Assembly (NCBI RefSeq): GCF_018918045.1 | Contig: NZ_JAHLPU010000042.1 | Location: 1-48,588 of the forward strand | Length of the DNA: 48,588 bases | Reading direction: 5' to 3' | From: Pseudoflavonifractor sp. MSJ-30 | Lineage (GTDB): Bacteria > Bacillota > Clostridia > Oscillospirales > Oscillospiraceae | In this document: in pieces, positions 1 to 9,240 of the stretch | Layout: the number at the start of each line of letters is the position of its first letter | How positions within the stretch are numbered: position 1 is the first letter of the stretch | Notes under the pieces: model-generated | The model's input: only the letters and a program-made list of their open reading frames with translations | The model's database searches: none | Told to the model about the DNA's origin: nothing | Made by a program: the position numbers and the translations under genes

Positions 1-39
1 CAAGCAGCGGTCAGCGCCTCCCTTAAGCCGCATTCTTTT

Positions 40-67
40 CCCCTTTCTTGGCGGGACAAGAAAGGGG
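40..67. repeat. Perfect 11-bp inverted repeat downstream of the ribosomal operon
   Basis: The arms CCCCTTTCTTG (40-50) and CAAGAAAGGGG (57-67) are perfect inverted copies with a 6-nt loop. Neither side has a clear T-tract, so it does not look like an intrinsic terminator. It lies in bases 1-154, where I find no gene. The text around it (runs of C and G, GGAGGGACCC) looks like a dispersed intergenic repeat, but that is an impression and not a comparison. Confidence 0.5.
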
Positions 68-154
68 CCCCCGGAGGGACCCAACCTATGGAAGGACAGG
101 GCAATCGGTTTAGGTTAAGGAGAGAATAGATGCCTCTGTAAAATATAATACCAG

Positions 155-188
155 AAAAAACAGGTATCCGGAAAACCGAATACCTGTT
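155..188 (-). terminator. Intrinsic terminator of the ribosomal superoperon
   Basis: On the minus strand a 10-bp stem (CAGGTATTCG pairing with CGGATACCTG, one G-T pair) with a 6-nt loop is followed directly by six T. It lies 17 nt beyond the rplQ stop codon, so transcription of the S10-spc-alpha superoperon probably ends here. Confidence 0.85.
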
Positions 189-204
189 TGGAAAGCATTT
201 GGGA

Positions 205-546
205 TTACACCAGCTCGATGACAGCCATCTCAGCAGCGTCGCCCCGACGCTCGCCGGTGCGGGTCACTCTGGTGTAGCCGCCGTTGCGGTCAGCATACTT
301 GGGAGCGATCTCCTTGAACAGCTTGTGTGCAACGTCTTCCTTGGTGATGAAGGACAGAGCCTTGCGGTAAGCGGCCAGGTCGCCCTTCTTGCCCAGGGTG
401 ATCATCTTCTCGACCACGGGCTGCACTTCCTTAGCACGATAGAAGGTGGTTTCCATCTTGCCGTTTGCCAGCAGATCGGTGACCTGCTGACGCAGCAGGG
501 CCTTTCTCTGTGCGCTGGTCTTGCCCAGCTTACGAGTGCCAAACAT
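205..546 (-). CDS. rplQ: 50S ribosomal protein L17
   Basis: This is bacterial ribosomal protein L17, a large-subunit protein near the exit tunnel. At 113 residues it has the usual bacterial length, and the N-terminal stretch with [16 protein letters not shown] and the C-terminal region ending MAVIELV match the family. The start is preceded by AGGAGG about 7 nt upstream. It is the last gene of the superoperon, 23 nt after rpoA and just ahead of a terminator, which is its normal place at the end of the alpha cluster. Confidence 0.97.
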   Translation of the reverse strand: MFGTRKLGKTSAQRKALLRQQVTDLLANGKMETTFYRAKEVQPVVEKMITLGKKGDLAAYRKALSFITKEDVAHKLFKEIAPKYADRNGGYTRVTRTGERRGDAAEMAVIELV

Positions 547-569
547 TCGCGTTTCCTCCTCTTTAAGCG

Positions 570-1529
570 TTAGTTGTTGCTGCCAGAATCTTCACTGGCC
601 AGGGACAGGCCCATCATTTCCAGCTTCTTCTGAACTTCGTCCAGGGACTTCTTGCCCATGTTGCGGACCCGCATCATGTCCTCACCGGTCTTGTCGATCA
701 GGTCGGCAACGGTGTTGATGTTGGCACGCTTCAGGCAGTTGAAGCTCCGGACAGACAGATCCAGCTCATCGATGGTCATGGAGAGCTTTGCATCCGGATG
801 ATCGGCCACCTTTTCCACAACCGTAGAACTGCTGGTAACAGCATCGCTCAGATTGGTGAAAACAGTCAGATGGTCGCTCAGGATCTTTGCGCCCAGGGAC
901 ACGGCATCCTTTGCGGAGATAGTGGAATCTGTCCAGACCTCAAGGGTCAGTTTATCGAAATCGGTTCTGTCACCGACACGAGTGGGCTCCACAGCATAAT
1001 TCACCTTGGTTACAGGGGAATAAATGGAGTCGATGGGAATCACGCCGATCACGGTCTGGGGTGTCTTGTTCCGGTCAGAGGAAACATAGCCCCGTCCCTG
1101 AGAAAGAGTGATCTCCATGTTGAAAGTGGCATCCTCGCCCAGCGTGCAGATATGCAGGTCAGGGTTCAGGATCTCAACGTCCGCGTCAGCCTTGATATCG
1201 CCGGCGGTCACTTCGCAGGGACCGACCGCATCGATATGCACGGTCTTGACACCGGGAGTGTGCAGCTTGGGAATGATCCGCTTCACTGCCAGCACGATTT
1301 CGGTCACATCCTCGGTCACGCCGGGGATGGTAGAGAACTCATGCTGTACACCCTGGATTTTAACAGAGGTGGCAGCGTAGCCGGGCAGACTGGACAGAAG
1401 AATCCGTCTCAGGGAGTTGCCCAGGGTCATACCGTAGCCGCGCTCCAGAGGCTCTACGACGTACTTGCCGTAAGAGGGATCCTCGGCGGAATCAAAGCAG
1501 CTGATACGGGGCTTTTCAATTTCTACCAT
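570..1529 (-). CDS. rpoA: DNA-directed RNA polymerase alpha subunit
   Basis: Alpha subunit of RNA polymerase, 319 residues. Residues about 1-230 form the assembly domain that dimerises and binds beta and beta-prime ([20 protein letters not shown] is the conserved core). After an acidic linker, residues about 250-312 form the C-terminal domain with helix-hairpin-helix folds ([14 protein letters not shown] and [11 protein letters not shown]) that binds UP elements and activators. It sits between rpsD and rplQ, the usual order of the alpha cluster, so polymerase supply is tied to ribosome synthesis. Confidence 0.98.
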   Translation of the reverse strand: MVEIEKPRISCFDSAEDPSYGKYVVEPLERGYGMTLGNSLRRILLSSLPGYAATSVKIQGVQHEFSTIPGVTEDVTEIVLAVKRIIPKLHTPGVKTVHIDAVGPCEVTAGDIKADADVEILNPDLHICTLGEDATFNMEITLSQGRGYVSSDRNKTPQTVIGVIPIDSIYSPVTKVNYAVEPTRVGDRTDFDKLTLEVWTDSTISAKDAVSLGAKILSDHLTVFTNLSDAVTSSSTVVEKVADHPDAKLSMTIDELDLSVRSFNCLKRANINTVADLIDKTGEDMMRVRNMGKKSLDEVQKKLEMMGLSLASEDSGSNN

Positions 1530-1602
1530 GAATCAAAACCCTCCTTAGATGGGTGGGGAGCAGGCTCCCCACGATAGCTTGCGTACGAACAGGGTCAGAG
1601 GA

Positions 1603-2199
1603 TTACTTGGAGTACAACTCGACGATGAGGTGCACAGCGATATCGAAGTCGATATCGGCCTTGGTAGGCATCGCAATGACCTTGCCCTGGAGGGTGTTCT
1701 TGTCACGGTCCAGCCACTTGGGGGCAGCAACAAAAGCGTCGTCTTCCTTCAGCTTCTTGAAGAAAGCATTGGAAGCGCTCTTCTCGGAAACAGCGATCAC
1801 GTCGCCGGACTTCACCAGGTAGCTGGGGATGTTGACCCGGCTGCCGTTGACAGTGAAGTGGCCATGGTTCACCAGCTGCCGGGCCTGACGGCGGGAGTTG
1901 GCGAAGCCCAGACGGTAAACCACGTTATCCAGGCGGCGCTCAACCAGGGTCAGCAGGTTCTCACCGGTGTTGCCCTCGGCACGAGCGGCCTTGTCATAGT
2001 AGTTCCGGAACTGCTTTTCCTGGATACCATATACGAATTTGACCTTCTGCTTTTCGGTCAGCTGAGTAGCGTACTCAGACTTCTTAGCTCTTCTCTGGCC
2101 GCCGGGGTTCTTGTTGGAAGTCTTGGAATAACCCATTGCGGCAGGAGAAACGCCCAGCGTTCTGCAACGCTTCAGCACGGGCTGCATATTCTTAGCCAT
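1603..2199 (-). CDS. rpsD: 30S ribosomal protein S4
   Basis: S4 is a primary 16S rRNA-binding assembly protein. The 198-residue protein has the N-terminal region and a central S4 RNA-binding domain (RRLDNVVYRLGFANSRRQARQLVNHGH). It lacks the N-terminal four-cysteine zinc site of some S4 proteins and keeps only one Cys (R-C-R-T). In Bacillus the gene is unlinked and autoregulated; here it is embedded between rpsK and rpoA, as in many Clostridia and in E. coli. Confidence 0.97.
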   Translation of the reverse strand: MAKNMQPVLKRCRTLGVSPAAMGYSKTSNKNPGGQRRAKKSEYATQLTEKQKVKFVYGIQEKQFRNYYDKAARAEGNTGENLLTLVERRLDNVVYRLGFANSRRQARQLVNHGHFTVNGSRVNIPSYLVKSGDVIAVSEKSASNAFFKKLKEDDAFVAAPKWLDRDKNTLQGKVIAMPTKADIDFDIAVHLIVELYSK

Positions 2200-2225
2200 T
2201 TCGCAAAATTCCTCCTATACCTAAA

Positions 2226-2624
2226 TCAGACTCTACGTCTCTTGGGGGGACGGCAGCCATTGTGAGGAATGGGAGTGACGTCCTTAATCATAACAACTTC
2301 CAGGCCGGCAGTCTGCAGGGCGCGGATCGCAGCCTCACGTCCCTGGCCGGGGCCCTTCACATAAACCTCAACGGTCTTCAGGCCATGCTCCATAGCAGCC
2401 TTGGCAGCGGTCTCAGCCGCGGTCTGGGCAGCGTAGGGGGTAGACTTTCTGGAACCACGGAAGCCCAGTCCGCCGGAGGAAGCCCAGCTCAGGGCATTGC
2501 CCTCCAGGTCGGTGATGGTGACCATGGTGTTGTTGAAGGAGGAGCGGATATGTGCCGCACCCTTCTCGACGACTTTGCGCTCGCGACGGCGCTTAACAAC
2601 CTTCTTAGTAGCTTTGGTAGCCAT
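2226..2624 (-). CDS. rpsK: 30S ribosomal protein S11
   Basis: S11, a platform protein of the small subunit, 132 residues, with the standard [19 protein letters not shown] opening and a basic tail ending [10 protein letters not shown]. An AAGGAGG lies upstream of the start, in the short gap after rpsM. Order rpsM-rpsK-rpsD-rpoA-rplQ is the conserved alpha cluster. Confidence 0.97.
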   Translation of the reverse strand: MATKATKKVVKRRRERKVVEKGAAHIRSSFNNTMVTITDLEGNALSWASSGGLGFRGSRKSTPYAAQTAAETAAKAAMEHGLKTVEVYVKGPGQGREAAIRALQTAGLEVVMIKDVTPIPHNGCRPPKRRRV

Positions 2625-2638
2625 TTACATATCCCTCC

Positions 2639-3007
2639 TTACTTCTTCTTGTTCGCAATGGTCTTCTTGGGGCCCTTGCGGGTACGGGCGTTGGTCTTGG
2701 TGCGCTGACCGTGAACGGGCAGGCCGCGGCGATGACGCAGGCCGCGGTAGCAACCGATTTCGCTGAGGCGCTTGATGTTCATAGCGGTCTCACGGCGCAG
2801 GTCGCCCTCGATGATATAATGATGCTCGATGGCTTCACGAAGCTGTGCTTCCTGCTCCTCGGTCAGGTCCTTCACACGGGTGTCGGGGTTAATACCGGTC
2901 TTTTCCAGTACCTCGGCGGCCCGGGCGGGTCCAATGCCGTAGATATAGGTCAGGGCAACTTCGATCCGCTTGTCGCGGGGAAGATCAATACCAGAAATAC
3001 GTGCCAT
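2639..3007 (-). CDS. rpsM: 30S ribosomal protein S13
   Basis: S13, a small-subunit head protein that contacts tRNA and forms intersubunit bridges. The 122-residue chain opens [21 protein letters not shown], carries the helix-two-turn-helix ([12 protein letters not shown]), the conserved [20 protein letters not shown] motif and a lysine-rich tail. It follows rpmJ by 19 nt, with an AGGAGG ribosome binding site. Confidence 0.98.
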   Translation of the reverse strand: MARISGIDLPRDKRIEVALTYIYGIGPARAAEVLEKTGINPDTRVKDLTEEQEAQLREAIEHHYIIEGDLRRETAMNIKRLSEIGCYRGLRHRRGLPVHGQRTKTNARTRKGPKKTIANKKK

Positions 3008-3026
3008 ATTCTTTCAGCACCTCCTA

Positions 3027-3140
3027 TTAGCCTTGTCTCTGCTTATGCTTGGGGTTTTCGCAAATTACCATAACGCGACCCTTGCGCTTGATGATCTTAC
3101 ACTTTTCGCACATGGGTTTAACGGACGGTCTTACCTTCAT
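3027..3140 (-). CDS. rpmJ: 50S ribosomal protein L36
   Basis: A 37-residue protein, the smallest gene here. It begins [20 protein letters not shown] and ends NPKHKQRQG. Cys11, Cys14, Cys27 and His32 give the usual zinc-ribbon ligands, so this is the zinc-binding (C+) form. It lies between infA and rpsM, exactly where rpmJ belongs in Firmicutes. Confidence 0.96.
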   Translation of the reverse strand: MKVRPSVKPMCEKCKIIKRKGRVMVICENPKHKQRQG

Positions 3141-3177
3141 ACTGTTTAACCTCCATATGAGAATGGGTTCTCTTAGT

Positions 3178-3396
3178 TTACTTGCTTCTCCAGGTGATCC
3201 GACCCTGTGTCAGATCATAAGGAGACATTTGAACGGTTACCTTGTCACCGGGCAAGATCTTAATGAAATTCATTCGGAGCCTGCCGGAAATGTGTGCCAG
3301 AATGGTGTGTCCATTGCCAATGTCCACTTTGAACATTGCGTTCGGCAGTGCATCGGTTACGATGCCCTCAAGTTCAATTACGTCGTCTTTTGCCAA
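3178..3396 (-). CDS. infA: Translation initiation factor IF-1
   Basis: IF-1, 72 residues, a single OB-fold that blocks the ribosomal A site during initiation. The [13 protein letters not shown] start, the [12 protein letters not shown] segment and the [13 protein letters not shown] end are typical. It follows the KOW-protein gene by 4 nt and precedes rpmJ, the usual Firmicutes order. Confidence 0.97.
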   Translation of the reverse strand: MAKDDVIELEGIVTDALPNAMFKVDIGNGHTILAHISGRLRMNFIKILPGDKVTVQMSPYDLTQGRITWRSK

Positions 3397-3400
3397 GTCA

Positions 3401-3700
3401 TTAACCTCCCAGGTTGTTTGCTTGCATGGCCCGGCTCAGGGAAGCCAGGTCTCTTCGTAATTCGCCGTTGAGCACTTTGTCGCCGGAACGGATCTTCTCG
3501 GCAACTCTGGTCTCAGATCGAAGTACCTTTTCTACGTGTTTGCGTTTTTTCCGCTTGGGCTTTTCCACAGGTCTGTTCTTCCCGTTGACCAGCGTCACAA
3601 ATTGGCCGTCGGTGTCAGCGACATAGAACAGTTCTCCCTGATCTCTGCCCGCCGTGGAGATCACCACGTCCGCAACGGATATGGGGTTCTCTGGGTCCAT
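3401..3700 (-). CDS. KOW-domain (L14e-like) RNA-binding protein
   Basis: A 99-residue basic protein. The N-terminal ~60 residues form a KOW/SH3-like barrel resembling archaeal and eukaryotic L14e-type proteins ([20 protein letters not shown], then a [12 protein letters not shown] basic patch); the rest is helical. Similar proteins sit between map and infA in many Clostridia and are probably ribosome-associated, but their job is not established. I place the start at the ATG (3700), since GAAGG lies 9 nt upstream of it; the in-frame TTG at 3706, overlapping the map stop, would be only 3 nt from it. Confidence 0.85.
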   Translation of the reverse strand: MDPENPISVADVVISTAGRDQGELFYVADTDGQFVTLVNGKNRPVEKPKRKKRKHVEKVLRSETRVAEKIRSGDKVLNGELRRDLASLSRAMQANNLGG

Positions 3701-3702
3701 AG

Positions 3703-4458
3703 TCAAAGTCCTTCGGTGACGGTGAGTATTTCCGGCTCGCCGTCGGTGATGAGTACAGTATTTTCATAGTGGGCTGCCAGCTTGCCGTCGGCGGTAACCG
3801 TCGTCCACTTGTCCTTCAGGACATTCACCTCATAGGTGCCTTGGCACACCATGGGTTCGACGGCGATGACCATACCGGGCAGCAGTCTGGGCCCTCGGCC
3901 GGGATTGCCAAAATTGGGAACCTCCGGCTCCTCATGCAGCTGCCGTCCTACGCCGTGACCCACGAAAGAACGGACAACTGAAAAACCGTTAGACTCCACG
4001 TACGTCTGTACGGCATGGGAGATATCCTGCACGCGGTTGCCCTTTTTGGCGAAAGCAATGCCTTCAAAGAAGGACTGCTTCGTCACATCGATCAACCGCT
4101 GTGCTTCGGTGCTGATGGCACCGCAGGCAAAGGTAGCCGCACAATCTCCATGAAATCCCTTGTAGAAAGCACCCACATCCACAGAGACGATATCGCCTTC
4201 CTTGAGGATGTATCCGCCGGGGATGCCGTGGATAACCACCTCATTAACGGAAATGCAGGCGCTTGCAGGAAAGCCGTAAAGGCCCAGGAACGAGGGCTTC
4301 GCTCCGTGGCTGACAATAAAGTCATGAATGGCCCGGTCAATTGCTTTGGTCGATACGCCGGGCTTTACCAGCTCCCCAGCCAGGGAGCGGGCGGCAGAAG
4401 TAATTCTGCCTGCCTCGCGCATGGCCTCAATTTCATGAGAATTCTTGATTGTAATCAT
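3703..4458 (-). CDS. map: Type I methionine aminopeptidase
   Basis: Removes the N-terminal Met from new proteins, after deformylation by Def (encoded at 23956-24429). The 251-residue pita-bread fold carries the expected dinuclear metal ligands: the two Asp in VDVGAFYKGFHGD, the His in GHGVGRQLHEEP, and the Glu in AVEPMV and YENTVLIT. It overlaps the adk stop by 4 nt (ATGA), implying translational coupling. No N-terminal zinc extension is present, so it is the short class. Confidence 0.96.
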   Translation of the reverse strand: MITIKNSHEIEAMREAGRITSAARSLAGELVKPGVSTKAIDRAIHDFIVSHGAKPSFLGLYGFPASACISVNEVVIHGIPGGYILKEGDIVSVDVGAFYKGFHGDCAATFACGAISTEAQRLIDVTKQSFFEGIAFAKKGNRVQDISHAVQTYVESNGFSVVRSFVGHGVGRQLHEEPEVPNFGNPGRGPRLLPGMVIAVEPMVCQGTYEVNVLKDKWTTVTADGKLAAHYENTVLITDGEPEILTVTEGL

Positions 4459-5093
4459 GCCTTTGCCCCGATTGCTTTCAGGATCTCCTCGTTGGCGCCC
4501 TCAATGGACTGATTGCCGTTGACAGTGTGCAGCCGGCCCAGCTTGGCATAGAAATCCTTCAGCACCTCCGTAGAAGCGTGATAGACCTCCAGCCGCTTGA
4601 GCACGGTTTCGGGAGCGTCGTCCTTCCGGATAATCAGCTCACCGCCGCAGCTGTCGCAGATACCTTCAACCTTGGGGGGCTTGGCGACAACATGATAGCT
4701 GGCACCGCACTTGGAGCAGACCCTACGGCCGCCCATACGCTGCGCGATATCATGGTCGTCCACCTCGATGGAAACCACATGATCAATACGGACGCCCTTA
4801 GCTTCCAGAGCCTCGGCCTGGGCCAGCGTGCGGGGCACGCCGTCCAGGATGAAGCCGTTTTTGCAGTCGGGCTGGGCTACCCGCTCCGCGACGATGCCGA
4901 GAATCAGATCATCGGGAACCAGGCCGCCTTCGTCCATATACTTTTTTGCCTCTTTGCCCAGGTCAGTGCCGTTGGCAATGGCCTCGCGAAGCATGTTCCC
5001 GGTAGAAATGGCGGGGATTGAGAGCTTGTTGACAAGCAGCTCAGCTTGGGTCCCCTTTCCGGCGCCGGGAGCGCCCAGTAGAATGAGATTCAT
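4455..5093 (-). CDS. adk: Adenylate kinase
   Basis: Interconverts ATP + AMP and 2 ADP. The P-loop is GAPGAGKGT (7-15), the AMP site includes FILDGVPRT (Val replaces the common Phe), and the lid carries four cysteines (126, 129, 146, 149) that bind structural zinc, as in Gram-positive enzymes. At 212 residues it is of normal length. It follows secY by 16 nt and overlaps map by 4 nt, the standard secY-adk-map order. Confidence 0.97.
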   Translation of the reverse strand: MNLILLGAPGAGKGTQAELLVNKLSIPAISTGNMLREAIANGTDLGKEAKKYMDEGGLVPDDLILGIVAERVAQPDCKNGFILDGVPRTLAQAEALEAKGVRIDHVVSIEVDDHDIAQRMGGRRVCSKCGASYHVVAKPPKVEGICDSCGGELIIRKDDAPETVLKRLEVYHASTEVLKDFYAKLGRLHTVNGNQSIEGANEEILKAIGAKA

Positions 5094-5109
5094 CCTGCCA
5101 TACCTCCTC

Positions 5110-6384
5110 TTAATCCAGGAAGCCCTTGTAGTGCCGCATAAGCATCTGAGCCTCCAGCGCCTTCACAGTCTCCAGGGCTACGCCCACAACGATGATGACG
5201 GAGGTACCGCCGATCGCCAGGTTCCGGACACCGCTCATGAGGTTGCCGGCGACGATGGGCAGCAGGGCCACAATGCCGAGATAAACAGCACCAAAGACAA
5301 CAATCTTGTTGATAACCTTCTGGATGAAGTTGGCGGTAGGTCTGCCGGGACGGAAGCCCGGGATGAAGCCGCCGTTCTTATTCAGGTTGTTGGCAATCTC
5401 CACAGGATCGTACTGGATCGTGGAGTAGAACCAGCTGAAGAAGAAGATCATCAGGAAGTACATCACGGCGTAGAACCAGCTGGAAGAGCTCCACACATTG
5501 TTATACCACCAGCCGCTGGTCTTGCCGGTGAAGGCGCAGATGGTAGCGGGCAGGGAGCAGATAGACTGTGCGAAGATGATGGGCATAACGCCGGACATGC
5601 TGACCTTGATAGGCAGGTTGGTGTTCTGGCCGCCGTAGACCTTCCGGCCGACAACGCGCTTGGCATACTGAATCTGAATCCGGCGCTCAGCATCATTGAT
5701 GAAAATGATGAACAGGACCAGAGCCACCATGCCGACCAGGACGATGATGATCTGCCACCAGACCATGGAGAACAGGGTACCGATCATACCGGGGATACCG
5801 GAGATGATGTTGGCAAACAGGATCATGGAGATGCCGTTGCCGATACCGAACTCGGTGATCTGCTCACCCAGCCACATCACGAAGGCAGAGCCTGCGGTGA
5901 AGGTCAGAATGATGACCATGGCGGGCACGAAGCCCTTCTCGGTGACGATGGAGAAGCCGGAAGCGGTGTAGTTGACGAGCATCTGGTGGTACGCCCAGCC
6001 CATCAGCAGGCCCAGACCAACGGTGGTATACCGGGTAATCCGGGCAATCTTCTTCTGGCCTTCCTCCCCCTCCTCCTTTGCCATCCGCTCCAGAGCGGGA
6101 ATGGCAATGGTCAGCAGCTGGATGATAATGGAAGCGTTGATGTAGGGCTGAATGCTCAGCGCGAAAATCGTAGCTCTGCTGAAAGCGGAGCCGGACATTG
6201 CGTTGTACAGTCCCAGAATCGTGGAAGACAGCACGCTGTCAAAGTAGTTGGTAAGTGTAGCCGTATCGATATACGGGACAGGAATCACGTTGCCTGCCCG
6301 GTAAATCAGCAGAATGAACAGTGTGAAGATGATCTTCTTGCGAAGCTCAGGGATCTTCCACGCATTCTTGAGGGTCTCTAACAC
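5110..6384 (-). CDS. secY: Protein translocase subunit SecY
   Basis: Channel subunit of the SecYEG translocon, 424 residues, with ten predicted membrane helices. The conserved motifs GIGNGISMILFANI and the loop GGFIPGFRPGRPT (SecA/ribosome contact region) are present. The gene starts with GTG directly after the rplO TAA; GAGGTGG in the rplO end provides the ribosome binding site, so the two are probably coupled. Confidence 0.97.
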   Translation of the reverse strand: MLETLKNAWKIPELRKKIIFTLFILLIYRAGNVIPVPYIDTATLTNYFDSVLSSTILGLYNAMSGSAFSRATIFALSIQPYINASIIIQLLTIAIPALERMAKEEGEEGQKKIARITRYTTVGLGLLMGWAYHQMLVNYTASGFSIVTEKGFVPAMVIILTFTAGSAFVMWLGEQITEFGIGNGISMILFANIISGIPGMIGTLFSMVWWQIIIVLVGMVALVLFIIFINDAERRIQIQYAKRVVGRKVYGGQNTNLPIKVSMSGVMPIIFAQSICSLPATICAFTGKTSGWWYNNVWSSSSWFYAVMYFLMIFFFSWFYSTIQYDPVEIANNLNKNGGFIPGFRPGRPTANFIQKVINKIVVFGAVYLGIVALLPIVAGNLMSGVRNLAIGGTSVIIVVGVALETVKALEAQMLMRHYKGFLD

Positions 6385-6825
6385 TTACACCACCTCGGCC
6401 TTTCCGCCTGCCTGCTCAATCTTTTCCTTGGCAGAAGCAGAGAAAGCGGCGGCCTTAACGGTGAGCTTCTTGGTCAGTTCGCCGCCGGCCAAGACCTTCA
6501 GGCCGTAGGGGCACTTGGCAATGATGCCGGCCTCCATCAGAGCGGCTGCATCCACAACGGCGCCATCTTCAAAACCGTTCAGCAGGCACACATTGACGGA
6601 GGTCAGAGGCTCTGCGAAGATGTTGTTGAAGCCGCGCTTGGGGATACGACGGGCCAGAGGCATCTGGCCGCCTTCAAATCCGGCACGGACCTTGCCGCCG
6701 GAGCGGGCCTTCTGGCCCTTATGGCCACGGCCGCCGGTCTTGCCGTTGCCGGTAGCGATGCCGCGGCCCTTGCGCTTGCCCACAAAAGTGGAACCTGCGA
6801 CAGGAGAGAGTTCATGGAGCTTCAT
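6385..6825 (-). CDS. rplO: 50S ribosomal protein L15
   Basis: L15, 146 residues, a large-subunit assembly protein. The Gly/Arg/Lys-rich N-terminus ([25 protein letters not shown]) and the C-terminal globular domain with [14 protein letters not shown] match the family. It lies between rpmD and secY as usual. Confidence 0.97.
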   Translation of the reverse strand: MKLHELSPVAGSTFVGKRKGRGIATGNGKTGGRGHKGQKARSGGKVRAGFEGGQMPLARRIPKRGFNNIFAEPLTSVNVCLLNGFEDGAVVDAAALMEAGIIAKCPYGLKVLAGGELTKKLTVKAAAFSASAKEKIEQAGGKAEVV

Positions 6826-6839
6826 TTCTGTTCTCCTCC

Positions 6840-7022
6840 TTATTCAACTTCGGTAACCTGCAGCAGGTAGCCGATCTGGGCGATCTTGCCGCGGGTCTGG
6901 GTGTTGTCCGGCTGGATGGAAGTCTGGCCGATCTTGCGAAGGCCCAGGCTCGCAGCTGTAGCGATGTGCTTTTCCAGACGGCCATTCAGGCTCTTAACAA
7001 GCGTAATTTTCAGGTTTGCCAT
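6840..7022 (-). CDS. rpmD: 50S ribosomal protein L30
   Basis: L30, 60 residues, beginning [15 protein letters not shown] and containing the conserved LGLRKIGQT segment. Its length and position between rpsE and rplO are canonical. An AGGAGGG-type ribosome binding site lies just upstream. Confidence 0.96.
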   Translation of the reverse strand: MANLKITLVKSLNGRLEKHIATAASLGLRKIGQTSIQPDNTQTRGKIAQIGYLLQVTEVE

Positions 7023-7036
7023 GTTAATTGCCCTCC

Positions 7037-7546
7037 TTAACCAACGATTTCTTCCACGCTCTTGCCGCGGATGGCAGCAACCTGCTCAGGAGAACGCAGA
7101 GAAGTCAGGCCGGCCATGGTGGCCTTGACAACGTTCTGAGGGTTGTTGGAACGCAGGCACTTTGCGCAGATATTCTTGATGCCGACAGCCTCCATAACGG
7201 CACGGACAGCGCCGCCGGCGATAACGCCGGTGCCCTCGGGGGCGGGCTTCAGCAGAACGGTGCCGGCACCGAAGATGCCGATCACATCGTGGGGGATGGT
7301 GTTGCCGGCCAGGGAAACCTTGACCATGTTCTTCTTGGCATCGGCGATGCCCTTCAGAATAGCCTCGGAGACCTCAGCAGCCTTGCCCAGGCCGTAACCC
7401 ACGGTACCCTTGCCGTCACCAACGACCACCAGAGCGGAGAACTTCATAACACGGCCGCCCTTAACGGTCTTGCTGACACGGTTCAGGTAAACGACCTTCT
7501 CAATGAGCTCAGGAGCTTCATTGTTCGGAGTCTTATTGTAAGCCAT
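7037..7546 (-). CDS. rpsE: 30S ribosomal protein S5
   Basis: S5, 169 residues, a fidelity and mRNA-helicase protein of the small subunit. The double-stranded RNA-binding-like N-terminal domain ([27 protein letters not shown]) and the C-terminal domain ([17 protein letters not shown]) are both intact. It sits between rplR and rpmD. Confidence 0.97.
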   Translation of the reverse strand: MAYNKTPNNEAPELIEKVVYLNRVSKTVKGGRVMKFSALVVVGDGKGTVGYGLGKAAEVSEAILKGIADAKKNMVKVSLAGNTIPHDVIGIFGAGTVLLKPAPEGTGVIAGGAVRAVMEAVGIKNICAKCLRSNNPQNVVKATMAGLTSLRSPEQVAAIRGKSVEEIVG

Positions 7547-7564
7547 TTGATTTCCTCCTCTTCC

Positions 7565-7924
7565 TTAGAACTCGAGACCGCCCTCGCGAGCACCCTCAGC
7601 CAGAGCAGCAACACGGCCATGGAAAATATAGCCGCCGCGGTCGAAAACGACCTCGCTGATGCCCTTTGCCTTGGCACGCTCTGCCAGGACAGCGCCCACC
7701 TTCTTGGCACCTTCGCAGTTGCCGGTGAGACCCTCAAATTCCTTCTCCAGCGTATTGGCGGAAGCCAGAGTAACGCCGTTCACGTCATCGATAATCTGGG
7801 CGTAGATGTTCGCGTTGGAACGGAACACGTTCAGACGGGGACGCTCGGGAGTGCCGGAGATTTTGCCACGAACGCGGACATGCCGCTTCAGGCGCATTGC
7901 ATTCTTATCAATTTTGCTGACCAT
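7565..7924 (-). CDS. rplR: 50S ribosomal protein L18
   Basis: L18, 119 residues, binds 5S rRNA with L5. The basic N-terminus ([21 protein letters not shown]) and the conserved [14 protein letters not shown] and [10 protein letters not shown] end identify it. It lies between rplF and rpsE. Confidence 0.97.
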   Translation of the reverse strand: MVSKIDKNAMRLKRHVRVRGKISGTPERPRLNVFRSNANIYAQIIDDVNGVTLASANTLEKEFEGLTGNCEGAKKVGAVLAERAKAKGISEVVFDRGGYIFHGRVAALAEGAREGGLEF

Positions 7925-7939
7925 TTCGGCACACCTCCA

Positions 7940-8485
7940 TTACTTCTTACCACCGGTCTTACCAACCTTGCGGCGGATGACTTCGGTGGTATACTTGATG
8001 CCCTTGCCCTTGTAGGGTTCGGGGGGACGCTTGCTGCGGACTTCGGCAGCGAACTGGCCGACAGCCTGCTTGTCAATGCCCTTGATGATGATCTTGTTGG
8101 GGGTGGGCACTTCGATGGTAATGCCGGGGATCTCATCCACAAAAACCTCGTGGGAGAAGCCCAGACGCATGACCAGCTGGCTGCCCTTCTTCTCGCAGCG
8201 GTAGCCGACGCCGTTGACGTCCAGCTCCTTGGAGAAGCCCTTTTCAACACCCTCTACCATGTTGTGCAGCAGGGTGCGGGTCAGGCCGTGAAGGCTCTTG
8301 TGCAGATGCTCCTCATCGGGACGGTCAACGATCAGCTCGTTGCCCTCGACCTTCAGGATCATGTCGGGATGGAAGGTGTAGTTCAGAGTGCCCTTGGGGC
8401 CCTTCACGGTAACGTTGTTGCCTTCGGCAATGTCAACCGTGACGTTTGCCGGAATGATAACCGGCTTTCTACCAATTCTAGACAT
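7940..8485 (-). CDS. rplF: 50S ribosomal protein L6
   Basis: L6, 181 residues, two repeated domains near the GTPase centre. The start at [13 protein letters not shown] is set by an AAGGAGG eight bases upstream; the reading frame is open further upstream, but that part would overlap the end of rpsH and has no family match. The C-terminal [13 protein letters not shown] motif is intact. Confidence 0.97.
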   Translation of the reverse strand: MSRIGRKPVIIPANVTVDIAEGNNVTVKGPKGTLNYTFHPDMILKVEGNELIVDRPDEEHLHKSLHGLTRTLLHNMVEGVEKGFSKELDVNGVGYRCEKKGSQLVMRLGFSHEVFVDEIPGITIEVPTPNKIIIKGIDKQAVGQFAAEVRSKRPPEPYKGKGIKYTTEVIRRKVGKTGGKK

Positions 8486-8498
8486 TTCTGAATCCTCC

Positions 8499-8897
8499 TT
8501 ACCAGACGAAAGCAAGGACTTCGCCGCCGATGTGGTTTTCGCGAGCCTTCTTGTCGGTCATAACGCCCTTGGAAGTGGAGACGATGGCGATGCCCAGGCC
8601 CTTCAGAACCTGAGGCAGCTCCTCGGCGCCGGCATACACTCTCAGGCCGGGCTTGGAGACGCGGCGCAGACCGGTGATGACCTGCTGCTTCTTGGCCAGG
8701 TACTTCAGAGTGATGTGAATCATGCCCTGGTTGCCGTTGTCAACCACAGTGTAGGACTTAATGTAGCCCTCTTCCAACAGGATCTGGGCAATCGCCTTCT
8801 TCAGGTTGGAAGCGGGGACATCCACGGTTTCGTGCTTTGCAGAATTCGCGTTCCGGATACGGGTCAGCATATCTGCTACGGGATCGGTGATTTGCAT
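8499..8897 (-). CDS. rpsH: 30S ribosomal protein S8
   Basis: S8, 132 residues, a primary 16S rRNA-binding protein; in E. coli it represses the spc operon by binding its mRNA. It begins [18 protein letters not shown] and ends with [14 protein letters not shown] text (here [10 protein letters not shown]). An AAAGGAGG lies upstream. Unusually, 140 nt containing a palindromic element separate it from rpsZ upstream, while other gaps in the operon are mostly under 30 nt. Confidence 0.97.
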   Translation of the reverse strand: MQITDPVADMLTRIRNANSAKHETVDVPASNLKKAIAQILLEEGYIKSYTVVDNGNQGMIHITLKYLAKKQQVITGLRRVSKPGLRVYAGAEELPQVLKGLGIAIVSTSKGVMTDKKARENHIGGEVLAFVW

Positions 8898-8925
8898 GTT
8901 AATATCCTCCTTTAAGAAGTTACGG

Positions 8926-9003
8926 GCTTAACCCGTTAAAGTTTGGGGGTATCCGGGGAATGCGAAGCGCCTGAGCGCTTCCATCTTCCCGGGACTTCCC
9001 AAA
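8926..9003 (-). repeat. Palindromic insert between the S14 and S8 genes
   Basis: The core is GAAGCGC (8964-8970) and GCGCTTC (8975-8981) around a 4-nt loop. It extends outwards through imperfect pairs (GGGG with CCC, CCGG) to TTTGGG (8942-8947) and CCCAAA (8998-9003), about 62 nt in all. A second small hairpin (ACGGG/CCCGT, about 8931-8937 flanks) lies between it and the rpsH ribosome binding site. There is no T-tract on the minus strand. It may be an mRNA structure acting on rpsH translation, an RNase site, or an inserted repeat. Confidence 0.6.
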
Positions 9004-9037
9004 TCTTTTCACATTGTTGTCGACCTAAGCGAGCAGA

Positions 9038-9223
9038 TTACCAGCTGGCCTTGCGGACTCCGGGGATCTGGCCCTTGTAGGCCAGCTCACGGAAGCAGAT
9101 ACGGCAAACGCCGTAGTTGCGCAGGTAAGCATGGGGTCTGCCGCAGATCTTGCAGCGGTTATAGCGGCGGGTAGAGAACTTGGGCTCAGCCTGCTGCTTC
9201 AGGATCATAGACTTCTTAGCCAT
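9038..9223 (-). CDS. rpsZ: 30S ribosomal protein S14, zinc type
   Basis: S14 of the short zinc-binding class, 61 residues, with the two CXXC pairs in [20 protein letters not shown]. Here it is the operon copy, between rplE and rpsH. No zinc-free copy is seen in this window. Confidence 0.97.
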   Translation of the reverse strand: MAKKSMILKQQAEPKFSTRRYNRCKICGRPHAYLRNYGVCRICFRELAYKGQIPGVRKASW

Positions 9224-9240
9224 TTACGTAATCCTCCTAA

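Noticed and set aside
4828..6381. A 517-codon open frame on the plus strand
   Set aside because: Antisense to secY and part of adk; its Asp/His/Gln-rich composition is that of a shadow of hydrophobic coding sequence.
7028..8491. A 487-codon open frame opposite rpsE, rplR and rplF
   Set aside because: It spans three gene junctions of conserved ribosomal genes on the other strand and has no motif.
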